Part shown: positions 34,218 to 42,869 of the stretch, piece by piece
Layout of the letters: every line of letters begins with the position of its first letter
Position numbering within the stretch: the first letter of the stretch is position 1
Assembly: GCF_014646695.1 (NCBI RefSeq)
Contig: NZ_BMNT01000007.1
Coordinates: 1,382-65,381 of the forward strand
Direction of reading: 5' to 3'
Source: Sphaerisporangium melleum
GTDB lineage: Bacteria > Actinomycetota > Actinomycetes > Streptosporangiales > Streptosporangiaceae
DNA: 64,000 nucleotides
The notes under the pieces: generated by a model
Database searches by the model: none
What the model was told of the DNA's origin: nothing
What the model saw: only the letters and a program-made list of their open reading frames with translations
Translations under genes and position numbers: made by a program

Positions 34218-34432
34218 AATCGACCGCCGCAACGAGAAATTCGATCATACACTCAGAGGGCGTTCATCCGGGTTTGGCAATCAATGCCCGATTCAACCAG
34301 TACAAAATCTTGAATAAACCCTTCAGGTCGATCACTGAATCACTACACTCGCATGTCGAAGGCCGGGTTAGGAAGGCGCCGACTACGTCTAGCGTCACAG
34401 ACCGGTCATCAAGCACCCGAGAAAGGGATGCG

Positions 34433-34702
34433 ATGGGAAGTTGGGCAACACAGCCGTGGGGTTTGAGCAGGAGCACCGAACGCCTTCCGGCCGCGCCAGC
34501 GCCTTACGAGACCTTCTCGTTCGATCCTGCGACCCAGCTCACCCGCTTCTATGACGCGCGGGGTGTGATCGTGGACATGGGCAAGGAGGGCAGCAGCAGG
34601 ACCTTCGTCACCGTCACCGTGTCAAGAGGCGGCGGCGGGGACGGGTCGAGCGGAGCGTCACAGGTAGCAGACGACTCCAACAACGACACCGCGTCGGACT
34701 AG
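34433..34702 (+). CDS. tgmA: ATP-grasp-modified RiPP precursor (graspetide/imiditide type)
   Basis: An 89-residue precursor of the GRASP_targ group. The leader shows the family's PWGLSRS (8-14), the PYETFSFDPATQLTRFYDAR segment (24-43) and DMGKEG (48-53). The presumed core has Thr57, Thr60, Thr62 and Ser64 on one arm, a GGGGDGSSG turn (66-74) and an acidic arm with Asp80, Asp81, Asp85 and Asp89. Ester bonds between Thr/Ser hydroxyls and Asp carboxyls are expected for the family. Asp70-Gly71 is a likely aspartimide site. GAAAGGG precedes the ATG. The next gene starts one base after the stop. Bond positions are inference. Confidence 0.87.
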   Translation: MGSWATQPWGLSRSTERLPAAPAPYETFSFDPATQLTRFYDARGVIVDMGKEGSSRTFVTVTVSRGGGGDGSSGASQVADDSNNDTASD

Positions 34703-34703
34703 A

Positions 34704-35687
34704 GTGATGCGGCCTGCGCAGGACTGCGTGATGGTGATCACCTCGGCGGAGGATGTCACCGCCAACCTGGTCATCGAAGCGCTGAACGAACGCCGGGTCC
34801 TGGTTGCCCGTGTTGATCCCGCCGATATCGGTTCTGACCTGCTATTCAACGCTCACATGGGCGGGCGTGAGAAACAGTGGTCTGGACGATTGCGCACTCC
34901 AAGTCGCGACATCGCCCTGGAGCAGATACGCGCGGTCTACTATCGCCGCCCGTCTCCATGGCGGTTCAAGGACCTGGAGCCACACGCACGTGACTTCGCC
35001 ATCGCCGAAGCTCGCCACGGTCTGAGCGGTCTGCTCGCCAACCTCCCGAACTGCCGCTACGTCAATCATCCCGTCAGCATCACCAGAAGTGACTTCAAGC
35101 CGGCACAGTTGCAGGTGGCCGCAGGAGTCGGGTTCAAGGTACCTGTGACGCTGGTGTCGAACGATCTGGAGGCGATCAGGAAGTTCGTCGTCGAACATGA
35201 GCCTGCCGTCTACAAGTCGTTCCGCGGTGCCCCGGCCACCTCGGAGGGGCACGTCGCAGCGATATGGACGCAGCGTGCCGCTCCAGAAGACCTCGATGAA
35301 TCGGTGTCGATGACCGCCCACCTGTTTCAACAGGAGGTGGACAAGGTCGCCGACGCCCGGGTGACCGTGATCGGCAGTCAGGTGTTCGCCAGCAGGATCA
35401 CCACGCCTGATGGCGCGCTCGACTGGCGTGCGGGCGACTGGGACAAGCTGATTCACGAACCCATCGACGTCCCTGAGACGGTCAAAGACCCGCTTCACGC
35501 ATATCTCGACCACTTCGGGCTTGTGTTCGGCTGCTTCGACTTCGTTCTCGAAGCCGGTGACGAGCGAAATTCGGCGGCGTGGACTTTCATCGAATGCAAT
35601 CCCAACGGACAGTGGGGCTGGCTGCCCGGCTCCGAGGCGATGGCGGGTGCTTTCGCTGAGGCGATACTGCGGGGTTGGTGGCCGTGA
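34704..35687 (+). CDS. tgmB: ATP-grasp ribosomal peptide maturase (ester-forming ligase)
   Basis: A 327-residue ATP-grasp enzyme (318 if it starts at the ATG at 34731). It activates Asp/Glu side chains of the precursor as acyl phosphates and joins them to Thr/Ser. The pre-ATP-grasp part begins MVITSAEDVTANLVIEALNE. Lys in YKSFRGAP contacts ATP. The late metal-binding segment reads FGCFDFVLE...WTFIECNPNGQWGWLP. This arrangement matches graspetide synthetases such as MvdD and PsnB. Candidate starts are GTG 34704, ATG 34707 and ATG 34731; the last has AGGA upstream. It overlaps the methyltransferase gene by 4 bp, so the two proteins are made together. Confidence 0.9.
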   Translation: MMRPAQDCVMVITSAEDVTANLVIEALNERRVLVARVDPADIGSDLLFNAHMGGREKQWSGRLRTPSRDIALEQIRAVYYRRPSPWRFKDLEPHARDFAIAEARHGLSGLLANLPNCRYVNHPVSITRSDFKPAQLQVAAGVGFKVPVTLVSNDLEAIRKFVVEHEPAVYKSFRGAPATSEGHVAAIWTQRAAPEDLDESVSMTAHLFQQEVDKVADARVTVIGSQVFASRITTPDGALDWRAGDWDKLIHEPIDVPETVKDPLHAYLDHFGLVFGCFDFVLEAGDERNSAAWTFIECNPNGQWGWLPGSEAMAGAFAEAILRGWWP

Positions 35688-36811
35688 GCGGTGCGGAGAG
35701 ACTCCGTTGCGGGCTGGCGGACGGCATCGGCTCTTCCGGCTGGCGGAAGGCGCTGGAGGCGACGCCGCGGGAGTTGTTCCTCGGCGACGCCGTCTACCGG
35801 GCCGACGAGACTCGCGGTGATCTGTGGACGCCTGTTCGTCGCGCCGAGGTCGGCGCAGACGAGTGGCTCGCCCTGGCCTACACCGATCAGACCTGGGTGA
35901 CACAGGTCGAGGGGGTTCTCGCGGAGGAGGCGACCGGTGTCGTGACGGGATCGCCGGGCTCCTCCTCCACGGCTCCCGGTCTGGTGGTGCTGATGTTGGA
36001 GGCCGCCCAGATCACCGAGGGGGATACCGTACTGGAGATCGGCACCGGCACCGGGTACTCGACCTCGTTGATGTGTCACCGGCTTGGTCAGGAAGCCGTC
36101 ACGTCGATCGAGCACGACCGGCGGATCGCCGCTCGTGCCAGAAAGGCGATCACCAAGGCCGGGCACACGCCGACGCTGGCGGTAGGCGATGGCCTGCACG
36201 GCTACGCCGAGAACGCGGAGTACGACCGGCTCATCGCGACCTGTTCCGTGCGGGTCGTCCCTCCGGCATGGATGTGGCAGGTACGTGCCGGTGGGACCAT
36301 TACCGCACCGATGTGGGGCTGGATGGGCGGGGTCGCCTTCGCGCATCTGACGATGGCCGACGACGGCACCGCCAGCGGGCGTTTTCTGGAGAACGACCTC
36401 TACTTCATGACCGCTCGGTCGCACCTGGCACCGCCGCGTCCACCCATTGAGACGGGAACCGGAGCCGCCAGAGAGAGCAGAATCGACCCGGCGATTCTCG
36501 ATGAGGAGGTCGCCGTGTTCGTGGCCCAGCTGGCCGTGCCTGCCGCGCAACTGGCGTCCAGTGCAGACCTGACGATCCTGCTGGACGTCGGCACAGGGTC
36601 ACGGGCCGACGTCCGGCCGAACGCCGATGGCGGGTGGACTGTACATCAGCATGGACCGGTCAGGCTGTGGGATCAGGTCGAGGAAGCCATTCTGACGTGG
36701 CAGGGGGCCGGGTGTCCGCACCAGTCCGGATTCGGCCTGACCATCACCAGGGAGCGTCAGTACGTGTGGCTGGGCGAACCCGATGGCCCAAGCTGGGACC
36801 TGCCGGCCTAG
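35684..36811 (+). CDS. tgmC: PIMT-like methyltransferase of the RiPP cluster
   Basis: A 375-residue protein related to protein-L-isoaspartate O-methyltransferase. SAM motif I is VLEIGTGTGYST at 116-127, preceded by the PIMT-type SSSTAPGLVVLMLEAAQIT. A C-terminal extension of about 150 residues, absent from housekeeping PIMT, is typical of RiPP-associated members. In fuscimiditide-like pathways the homologue methylates one core Asp, which then closes to an aspartimide. GTG at 35684 overlaps the ligase stop (GTGA); upstream TTG 35675 and GTG 35678 are alternatives. It is the last gene of the unit and is followed by a weak hairpin. Confidence 0.9.
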   Translation: MSGAERLRCGLADGIGSSGWRKALEATPRELFLGDAVYRADETRGDLWTPVRRAEVGADEWLALAYTDQTWVTQVEGVLAEEATGVVTGSPGSSSTAPGLVVLMLEAAQITEGDTVLEIGTGTGYSTSLMCHRLGQEAVTSIEHDRRIAARARKAITKAGHTPTLAVGDGLHGYAENAEYDRLIATCSVRVVPPAWMWQVRAGGTITAPMWGWMGGVAFAHLTMADDGTASGRFLENDLYFMTARSHLAPPRPPIETGTGAARESRIDPAILDEEVAVFVAQLAVPAAQLASSADLTILLDVGTGSRADVRPNADGGWTVHQHGPVRLWDQVEEAILTWQGAGCPHQSGFGLTITRERQYVWLGEPDGPSWDLPA

Positions 36812-36818
36812 TCAGGCT

Positions 36819-36836
36819 CCCGTCCGCCTCGACGGG
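36819..36836 (+). terminator. Weak terminator hairpin after the RiPP operon
   Basis: The arms CCCGTC and GACGGG with a 6-nt loop start 8 bp after the tgmC stop. Only 6 bp pair, so it is weak. Confidence 0.4.
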
Positions 36837-36902
36837 TGTTCCGATCCCTTCGGCGTCGTGTCGGTTCGGTCACCCGTCTGCGTCCCGGGCCGTTCGTGGG
36901 AG

Positions 36903-37223
36903 TCAGGGAGAGAAGGGGGTTACCGAGGTTACGGCGGCCACGGGGAGGGGGCCGTAGATGTGCGGGAACTCCTCGCCCGCGTCGGGGGCGAGTTCGTAAC
37001 GGACCTCGCAGCCGAGCCGGTCCTCGTCGATGGTGAGGACGACCAGTGGCTCGGTCACGTCGGCGTAGAAGCGTCCGGCGACGCCGCGAAGCTGCGTCGG
37101 GTCGGCACAGGCGTGGATGAACCCCTCCTCTTCCAGGCTGCGGCCGAGGGTGGACACGCGGTATTCGCCGGCCCGTATGGCGGCGTCCCAGTCGCCGGCG
37201 AGCGCGAGATGCAGGATCGTCAC
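36903..37223 (-). CDS. DUF952 family protein
   Basis: A 106-residue protein of the DUF952 family, small proteins distantly related to ADP-ribosyltransferase-like folds and of unknown function. Family hallmarks are the HLALAGDWDAAIRAGEYR opening, then EEGFIHACADPTQLRGVA, and near the end FPHIYGPLPVAAV. Length is complete. It converges on the RiPP operon. Upstream lie a tandem repeat and a hairpin, which separate it from the flotillin unit. Confidence 0.85.
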   Translation of the reverse strand: MTILHLALAGDWDAAIRAGEYRVSTLGRSLEEEGFIHACADPTQLRGVAGRFYADVTEPLVVLTIDEDRLGCEVRYELAPDAGEEFPHIYGPLPVAAVTSVTPFSP

Positions 37224-37291
37224 CGGCCTCAGCCTAGATCACCCGCCTTGGCGGCCGGTCGGCGGACGGCACGGCCTGGATGATGGATTGA

Positions 37292-37467
37292 TCAGGCCGG
37301 ATCGTCGTCCCTCGCGCCGCTGGACAGTGAACCAGTCAGGCCGGATCGTCGTCGCTCGCGCCGCTGGACGGTGACCCAGTCAGGTCGGATCGTCGTCGCT
37401 CGCGCCGCTGGATGGTGGACTGGTCAGGCAGGATCGTCGTCCCTCGCGTCGGTGTCCGAGCTGGGAG
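37292..37467. repeat. Four tandem copies of a 44-bp unit
   Basis: Copies start at 37292, 37336, 37380 and 37424. Each begins TCAGGCCGGATCGTCGTC or a close variant and continues CTCGCGCCGCTGGA. Copies differ by 2-6 bases; the fourth diverges toward its end. The array lies in a 400-bp gene-free gap (37224-37623) between the DUF952 and flotillin genes. The remainder of the gap holds a hairpin and no coding frame I can support. Confidence 0.85.
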
Positions 37468-37471
37468 ACGG

Positions 37472-37503
37472 GTCAGGCCGGGCGCGTGGGGGCCCGGCCT
37501 GAC
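37472..37503. terminator. Strong hairpin downstream of the flotillin gene
   Basis: A perfect 12-bp stem, GTCAGGCCGGGC with GCCCGGCCTGAC, and an 8-nt loop. It lies 121 bp past the flotillin stop on the minus strand. Its left arm looks like the start of a fifth 44-bp repeat unit. Confidence 0.7.
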
Positions 37504-37623
37504 GGTGTCGTGTTGGTCGCTCTACTGAGCGCTGTCGTCCTGGTGCTCAGATCGTTCTGGCCTCGGTTCCTTGCGGATCCTGCAGGCCTTTGGATCGTCC
37601 AGGTTCACAAGGGCCGTCCGGGA

Positions 37624-39138
37624 TCAGCTGTCGAGCTTCTTGTCCAGGGGGATGGTGCCGTTCGCGACGGGCTCAGGGGCGGTGTGGCCGTTCAGGCCGG
37701 CCGGGGTGCCGCCGGACAGCAGGGAGCGAGCGAGGCCCAGCCCCGTTCCGCCGAGGGTCAGCGCCTTGGCCAGCAGTTCCTCGACGCCCTGGGCGCCGTT
37801 CAGGACGACCATGTGGTCGACGTTGCCGAACGCCTTGGACCCGGCCTCGACGATCGCCGGCCAGTTCTCGGCGAGCTGCTGGGCGATGACCGCTTCCTGG
37901 TTCTCCGACAGCGCCTGGGAGCGGGCGCGGATGGCCTCGGCCTCCGCGAGACCCTTGGCGCGGGCCGCTTCGGCCTCGGCCAGACCGCGTGCCTTGGCGG
38001 CCTCCGCCTCGGCGATGCCCTTGGCCTTGGCGGCGGCGGCGTCGCCCTCACCGGTGGCCCGGGACGCGGCGCCCGCGGCCTCGGCGCGGAGCCGCACCGA
38101 CTCGGCCTCCGCCGCGGCGGCCTGCTTCACCTGGGACGCCTGGGCGACGGCGCGCAGCTCGGTCTCCCTGGCCTCGGCCTCGGCCTGGGCGATGCGCGCG
38201 TCGCGCTCGGCCTGGGACAGGGTGACGGTCTCGTACGCCTTGGCGTCGGCGGGCTTGCGGACCTGGGACTGGAGCCGCTGCTCGGCGAGGTTGGCCTCCA
38301 GCTCTGCGGCGCGGGTCTCCTGGACGACGACCTCCTGGCGGGCCGTGGCCTCCGACAGCGGTCCGGCCTGCCGCGCCTTGGCGGACGCCTGGTCGACCTC
38401 GGCCTGGTAGCCGGCCTGCTGGATCTGGGACTCGCGGATGGCGGCGGCCTTCTTGGCGGCGGCGACCTGCTCGGCCTCGGTGGCCTCCTGGTCGCGCTGG
38501 GCCTCGGCGATGCGGGCGGAGGCGGCGATCCGAGCGGCGTGCGGCTTGCCGAGGTTGAGGATGTACCCGGTCTCGTCGTCGATCTCCTGGATCTGCAGCG
38601 AGTCGACCACCAGGCCGAGCTTGCTCATCTCGTCGGCGGCGCTGCTGCGGGTCTCGCCGGTGAGCCGCTCGCGGTTGAGGATGAGGTCCTCGACGGTGAG
38701 GTTGCCGATGATGGAGCGCAGGTGGCCGGTGAACAGCTCGTGGATGGCGCCGCTCATGCTGTCCTGCTGGTCGAGGAACCGCCGCGCGGCGTTGGCGATG
38801 GAGACGAAGTCGTCGCCGACCTTGTAGATGATGACGCCGCGCACCTGGACCGGGATGCCCTGCTGGGTCACGCAGTTGACCTGGAGGTTCGTGGCGCGGC
38901 TGTCCAGCCGGAGCCTGCGGGCGGTCTGGAAGCCGGGGATGACGGCGGTGCCCTTACCCGTCACGATTTTGAAGCCCAGGCTGTCGGCCAGTTCGTTCCT
39001 CGTGTGGGCGCCGAGGCCGGAGATGATGAGCGCCTCGTTCGGCTCGGCGACCCGCCAGACGGCTTTGAACAGCAGGATGAGGACGACGAGCAGGACGACG
39101 ATGCCGCCGGCCCAGAAGGCCAGCTCCGTACTGGTCAT
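37624..39138 (-). CDS. Flotillin-like SPFH domain protein
   Basis: A 504-residue membrane-associated scaffold. Residues 8-28 form a hydrophobic N-terminal anchor. The SPFH/band-7 domain spans about 30-200 (RVAEPNEALIISGLGAHTRN at its start). A long helical region (205-425) is rich in EA/AEAE repeats, as in flotillin coiled coils, with short near-identical units such as ARGLAEAEAARAKGLAEAEA. Flotillins organise membrane domains and influence secretion and signalling; that is family knowledge. GGAGG precedes the ATG. It lies 32 bp after an NfeD-like gene, the classic partner. Confidence 0.9.
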   Translation of the reverse strand: MTSTELAFWAGGIVVLLVVLILLFKAVWRVAEPNEALIISGLGAHTRNELADSLGFKIVTGKGTAVIPGFQTARRLRLDSRATNLQVNCVTQQGIPVQVRGVIIYKVGDDFVSIANAARRFLDQQDSMSGAIHELFTGHLRSIIGNLTVEDLILNRERLTGETRSSAADEMSKLGLVVDSLQIQEIDDETGYILNLGKPHAARIAASARIAEAQRDQEATEAEQVAAAKKAAAIRESQIQQAGYQAEVDQASAKARQAGPLSEATARQEVVVQETRAAELEANLAEQRLQSQVRKPADAKAYETVTLSQAERDARIAQAEAEARETELRAVAQASQVKQAAAAEAESVRLRAEAAGAASRATGEGDAAAAKAKGIAEAEAAKARGLAEAEAARAKGLAEAEAIRARSQALSENQEAVIAQQLAENWPAIVEAGSKAFGNVDHMVVLNGAQGVEELLAKALTLGGTGLGLARSLLSGGTPAGLNGHTAPEPVANGTIPLDKKLDS

Positions 39139-39170
39139 TGATGACCTCCGAGATCAGGGGGGTGGGAGCG

Positions 39171-39395
39171 TCAGACGATCGCGCGTGCCACGTAGACCGT
39201 GCGTGGCGGCGAGTACTCGACGACGACGATGATCGTTCCCACCGGGATCTCCTCGTCAGGCATGGTGGGATGGGCATAGAAGGCCTCGACGCCCCCGCGT
39301 ATCGGGATCATCACTTCACCCACAAGGCCCGGCCCGATCTTGCCGGTGACCCTGCCCTGTCTGCCCACCACGCGTGCTGCACACCCCGTCGTCAT
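39171..39395 (-). CDS. Small NfeD-like OB-fold protein, flotillin partner
   Basis: A 74-residue protein (90 if it starts at the ATG at 39443) resembling the OB-fold C-terminal domain of NfeD. The pattern GRQGRVTGKIGPGLVGEVMI, then EEIPVGTIIVVVEY and a closing basic strand fits the fold. It lacks the protease and membrane segments of full NfeD. Its place just ahead of a flotillin gene supports the call, since NfeD and flotillin genes are nearly always paired. It may steer flotillin assembly. Neither start has a convincing ribosome-binding site. The 275 bp upstream holds nothing further. Confidence 0.6.
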   Translation of the reverse strand: MTTGCAARVVGRQGRVTGKIGPGLVGEVMIPIRGGVEAFYAHPTMPDEEIPVGTIIVVVEYSPPRTVYVARAIV

Positions 39396-39670
39396 AAACC
39401 GACCGCGAACGCGAACGTTACCCCGTTTGCCCCGTCGTTTCATCGCCTGGTGAAAGGCTCCCCGTGCCTTTCGCGGCGAATCACGTCATTCGCGCTGATC
39501 GTCTGTCCCGGCCAACGAACCAGGTGACGGCGAGGTTCCCCGCATCGGCCCTGATCGCCCGCAAAGTAGGACGCGCTGCCGTAGAGGCGGCGCAATGAAC
39601 CAGAAAAGACATGGCTCATCCCCCGTGACATGCCGCTTTCCCGTGCCAGGTCGCATTCAGGATCGGCGGA

Positions 39671-41707
39671 ATGACGGCTCGATTCCCACTCGGCGGACGC
39701 CCCCGGCAGACGGAACGGTCCCCCGGCGCAGGACGCTCCTCCCACGCGTCGGCCGGGGGGCCGGAGGAAGACCCGCCGCGACAAGGAGAGTGCGACAGGT
39801 CGCCCGGGATCAGTCGCAGGCGATTCCTCGACGGGGTGACGGCGGCGGTGGCGTACGCGGCGCTGGCCTCGCCCGCAGTCCCCTTCCTCGCCGCCGTGCC
39901 CTCCGGCCCTCCCAGCGCGAGCGTCCGTTCCCTCCTAAGAGAACGGCGGGCCCGGCACTCCGCGTCCGTACCGGGACTGCGCGGGGACACACCGGACGCG
40001 CTCGGCGTGGCGCAGGCGCTGCGGGACGGCAGGTTCTGGCGGCACGCGGACCCGCCACGCCCGGCGGGCGAGACCTATGACCTGGTCGTGGTCGGCGCCG
40101 GCATCAGCGGCGTCACGGCGGCCTACCTCTATACCCGGCGCCATCCGCAGGCTCGGGTGCTCATCCTGGACGGGAACGACGACATCGGCGGCCACGCGCG
40201 AAGCGCCGAGTTCCGTCCCGCCGGGCGCCGCGGCCCGCTGGTCGCCTCGGCCGGACCGTACGCCCTGCACGCCCCCGCCGCCTGGCCGGCCGAGGCCCGC
40301 GACCTGCTGGCCGATCTCGGAGCCCGGCCCGAGCGGTTACGCGCGTACGCCGATCCCGGCCTCTACCCGGGCCTCGGCATGCGCGAAGGGGTCTTCTGCG
40401 ACCGGGAGACCTATGGGCCGGGCGCGGACCGGCTGGTGCGGCTGCCTCCCGGCGGGGACGCCGCCGGCTGGGTGGCCGAGCTGCCGATCGCGGAGCGGGC
40501 CAGGCACGATCTGGCGATGCTGTACGACGACCCGCCGGACTGGTTCCCGGGGCTGCCGGACGAGGAGAAGAAGCGGCGGCTGGCCGGGCTGACCTACGAG
40601 GACTTCCTGCGGGAGGTGTGCCGGGTTCATCCGGACGCGGTCGCGTTCTGCCGGACGATGCCCGCCGCCGCCTTCGGGCACGGCGCGGGCGCGCTCACCG
40701 CCCTCGACGCCTGGAACCTGGCCGGCGGCCACTCCTATCCCGGTTTCGCCGGGCTCGGGCTCGGCCGTTCCCGTCCCCACCCAGGCAACTCCGCGCGGGT
40801 CGCGGTGCGGTGGGCGGGCGGCGATGAGGTGTACTGCCTGCCGGAGGGGCCGCAGGCGCTGGTCCGGATGATGCTCGGCCGCATGGTCCCCGGGTTCGCC
40901 GCGACGACCGCGCCGGACCGGATCACCACCGCGTCCTTCGACCACGGCGCGCTGGACCGTCCCGGCAGCGCCGTGCGGGTGCGGCTGTCCAGCCCGGTGG
41001 TGCTGGTGGACGACGACGGCGCGGCGGGCTCCGCGACGGTCGGGTACTTCGACGGCCACCGGGTCATCACCGTGCGGGCCGGGGCGGTGATCATGGCGTG
41101 CCGGGCGGCGGCCGTCCCCGATCTGGTGCGCGACCTGCCGTCCGATCAGCGCGAGGCCCTGCGGCGGACGGTGCGGATGCCGGTGGTGTGCGCGACGGCG
41201 CAACTGCGGAACTGGCACGCCTTCCTGGCGGCGAGGGTGCACCGGGTCCGCTTCACCGGCGCCTACTGGACCGAGGCCGCGCTGGCCCCGCCGGTCGGCT
41301 CAGGCGGGTACGACTGCCCGCGCCGGCCCGGCGAGCCGATCGCCGTCCACCTCACCCACGCTCCGGCCCCGTCCGGCCTGCCGCCCGCGGACGCGGCGGA
41401 GGCCGGCCGCCGGGCGCTGGCGGGCACGCCGTACGCGGCGATGGAGTTCGCCGTCCGGGAACAGCTCGCCCGGCTGCTCGGCCCCTTCGGCTTCGACGCG
41501 GCCCGCGACGTCGAAGGGCTGACGGTGCATCGGTGGGAGCACGGGTTCGCGCGCGAGGAAGGGCCACGGTCGGACACGGCGCGCCTAGCCGAGACCGCAG
41601 CCCGGCGGTTCGGCCGGGTCGCGATCGCCGGCGTGGACGTGGCGCCGGGCGGCGACGTCCGCGCGGCGATCACCGCCGCCTGCCGCGCGGTACGGGACCT
41701 GTCGTGA
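39671..41707 (+). CDS. Tat-exported flavin amine oxidase-like protein
   Basis: A 678-residue FAD enzyme similar to spermidine dehydrogenase-type amine oxidases. A twin-arginine signal (SRRRFLDGVTAAVAYAALAS) lies near residues 49-68 after a long hydrophilic start. The FAD loop is DLVVVGAGISGVTAAYLY, then LILDGNDDIGGHARSAEF. The C-terminal FAD segment is RVAIAGVDVAPGGDVRAAI. It would oxidise an amine outside the membrane. The substrate is not visible. The true start may be later than 39671, given the long n-region. It is monocistronic and converges on an acyltransferase gene. Confidence 0.8.
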   Translation: MTARFPLGGRPRQTERSPGAGRSSHASAGGPEEDPPRQGECDRSPGISRRRFLDGVTAAVAYAALASPAVPFLAAVPSGPPSASVRSLLRERRARHSASVPGLRGDTPDALGVAQALRDGRFWRHADPPRPAGETYDLVVVGAGISGVTAAYLYTRRHPQARVLILDGNDDIGGHARSAEFRPAGRRGPLVASAGPYALHAPAAWPAEARDLLADLGARPERLRAYADPGLYPGLGMREGVFCDRETYGPGADRLVRLPPGGDAAGWVAELPIAERARHDLAMLYDDPPDWFPGLPDEEKKRRLAGLTYEDFLREVCRVHPDAVAFCRTMPAAAFGHGAGALTALDAWNLAGGHSYPGFAGLGLGRSRPHPGNSARVAVRWAGGDEVYCLPEGPQALVRMMLGRMVPGFAATTAPDRITTASFDHGALDRPGSAVRVRLSSPVVLVDDDGAAGSATVGYFDGHRVITVRAGAVIMACRAAAVPDLVRDLPSDQREALRRTVRMPVVCATAQLRNWHAFLAARVHRVRFTGAYWTEAALAPPVGSGGYDCPRRPGEPIAVHLTHAPAPSGLPPADAAEAGRRALAGTPYAAMEFAVREQLARLLGPFGFDAARDVEGLTVHRWEHGFAREEGPRSDTARLAETAARRFGRVAIAGVDVAPGGDVRAAITAACRAVRDLS

Positions 41708-41774
41708 ACGAGCGTCTCTCGCGGAGTGCTGCGCGCGAGGTGAACAGCGCACTGCGCGCGGGTGTGAGCGAAGG

Positions 41775-42869
41775 TCAGCGGGCCGGGCGGGGGCGGCGGA
41801 TGGCGGTGAAGGCCCAGGAGAGGTCGGGTTCCACCGCCCACCGGAACGCCCTGCGGACCGGCGGCGTGCACAGCACCGTGGCCACCACGACGCCGAAAGC
41901 CGAAACCAGCGCGACCCCCCAGGGCGTGTGCAGCCCGCCGTAGAATCGCTCCACGACCTTCACCACGAAGCCGTGCAGCAGGTAGGCGTACATGGTGGCC
42001 GCGCCGAGGCCGGAGAACCAGGTGCGGCGCGAGGGTGTGACGGCGAGGAACGCGGCCACCAGCACCGCCCCGGCCGTCAGCATCGCAAGCCGGATCGCGC
42101 TGCCCGTGATGTCGCCCACGCCGATCTTGACATTGCTGTTGCGCCAGCGGATCCACTCGGTGGCGATGTCGGTGTGGAAGGCGAACGCGGCGGCGAGCCC
42201 GGCGGCCAGGACCACGACCCCGGCCACCCGCACCCAGGGACGCTTGAGGAAGGCCAGGTGCTCGGGACGGAGCATCAGCCCGAGCACGTAGAACGGCAGC
42301 AGGCCGAGTGTGCGGTTCATGGACAGCTCGTCGGGCAGCTTGCTCGTCCCCGCCAGCAGCGACAGCACCACGGCGATCACGAGCGGCCAGCGCAGCTGCT
42401 GCCACACCGGCGTCGACAGCCGCCACAGGAACAGCGACATGAGGAACCAGGTGAGGTAGTACGGATCGAGCAGGCTGATCTCCAGCTTGCCGTACATGAT
42501 CAGGCGGGGCAGTGCGTACGCCACCTCGAAGATGATGTACGGCACGGCGAGGCCGCTGATGAGCTTGCGCGCCTTGCCCGGGGAGAAGGTCCAGTTGCGC
42601 GACAGGTGGCCGCTGAGCGTGATGAACAGCGGCATGTGGAAGGTGTAGAAGAAGAAGTAGAGCGCGTGCGCGGCCGGGACGTCGCGCAGGTCCTCGATGA
42701 GGTGGCCGGTCACCACCAGCACGATCGCCAGATATTTGGCGTTGTCCAGGTAGGGGTCCCGCTCCTTGGGCGCCTTGCCCGCGCGGGCGGCGCCGGTGGC
42801 GGGAGCGGGCGGCACTGTGGCGGCGCCCGCTACCTGTGCGGCTGGGACGGCGGGGGTGGCGGCGGTCAC
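41775..42869 (-). CDS. Membrane acyltransferase, acyltransferase-3 family
   Basis: A 364-residue membrane protein with about ten helices. The family's catalytic His lies in LAIVLVVTGHLIEDL, and a second conserved block is FHMPLFITLSGHLS. Such enzymes O-acylate (often O-acetylate) sugars of surface polymers or antibiotics. GTG at 42869 is chosen because upstream sequence is low in coding character. A Pro/Ala-rich cytoplasmic start of about 40 residues precedes the first helix. No glycan gene adjoins it, so the acceptor is unknown. Confidence 0.85.
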   Translation of the reverse strand: MTAATPAVPAAQVAGAATVPPAPATGAARAGKAPKERDPYLDNAKYLAIVLVVTGHLIEDLRDVPAAHALYFFFYTFHMPLFITLSGHLSRNWTFSPGKARKLISGLAVPYIIFEVAYALPRLIMYGKLEISLLDPYYLTWFLMSLFLWRLSTPVWQQLRWPLVIAVVLSLLAGTSKLPDELSMNRTLGLLPFYVLGLMLRPEHLAFLKRPWVRVAGVVVLAAGLAAAFAFHTDIATEWIRWRNSNVKIGVGDITGSAIRLAMLTAGAVLVAAFLAVTPSRRTWFSGLGAATMYAYLLHGFVVKVVERFYGGLHTPWGVALVSAFGVVVATVLCTPPVRRAFRWAVEPDLSWAFTAIRRPRPAR

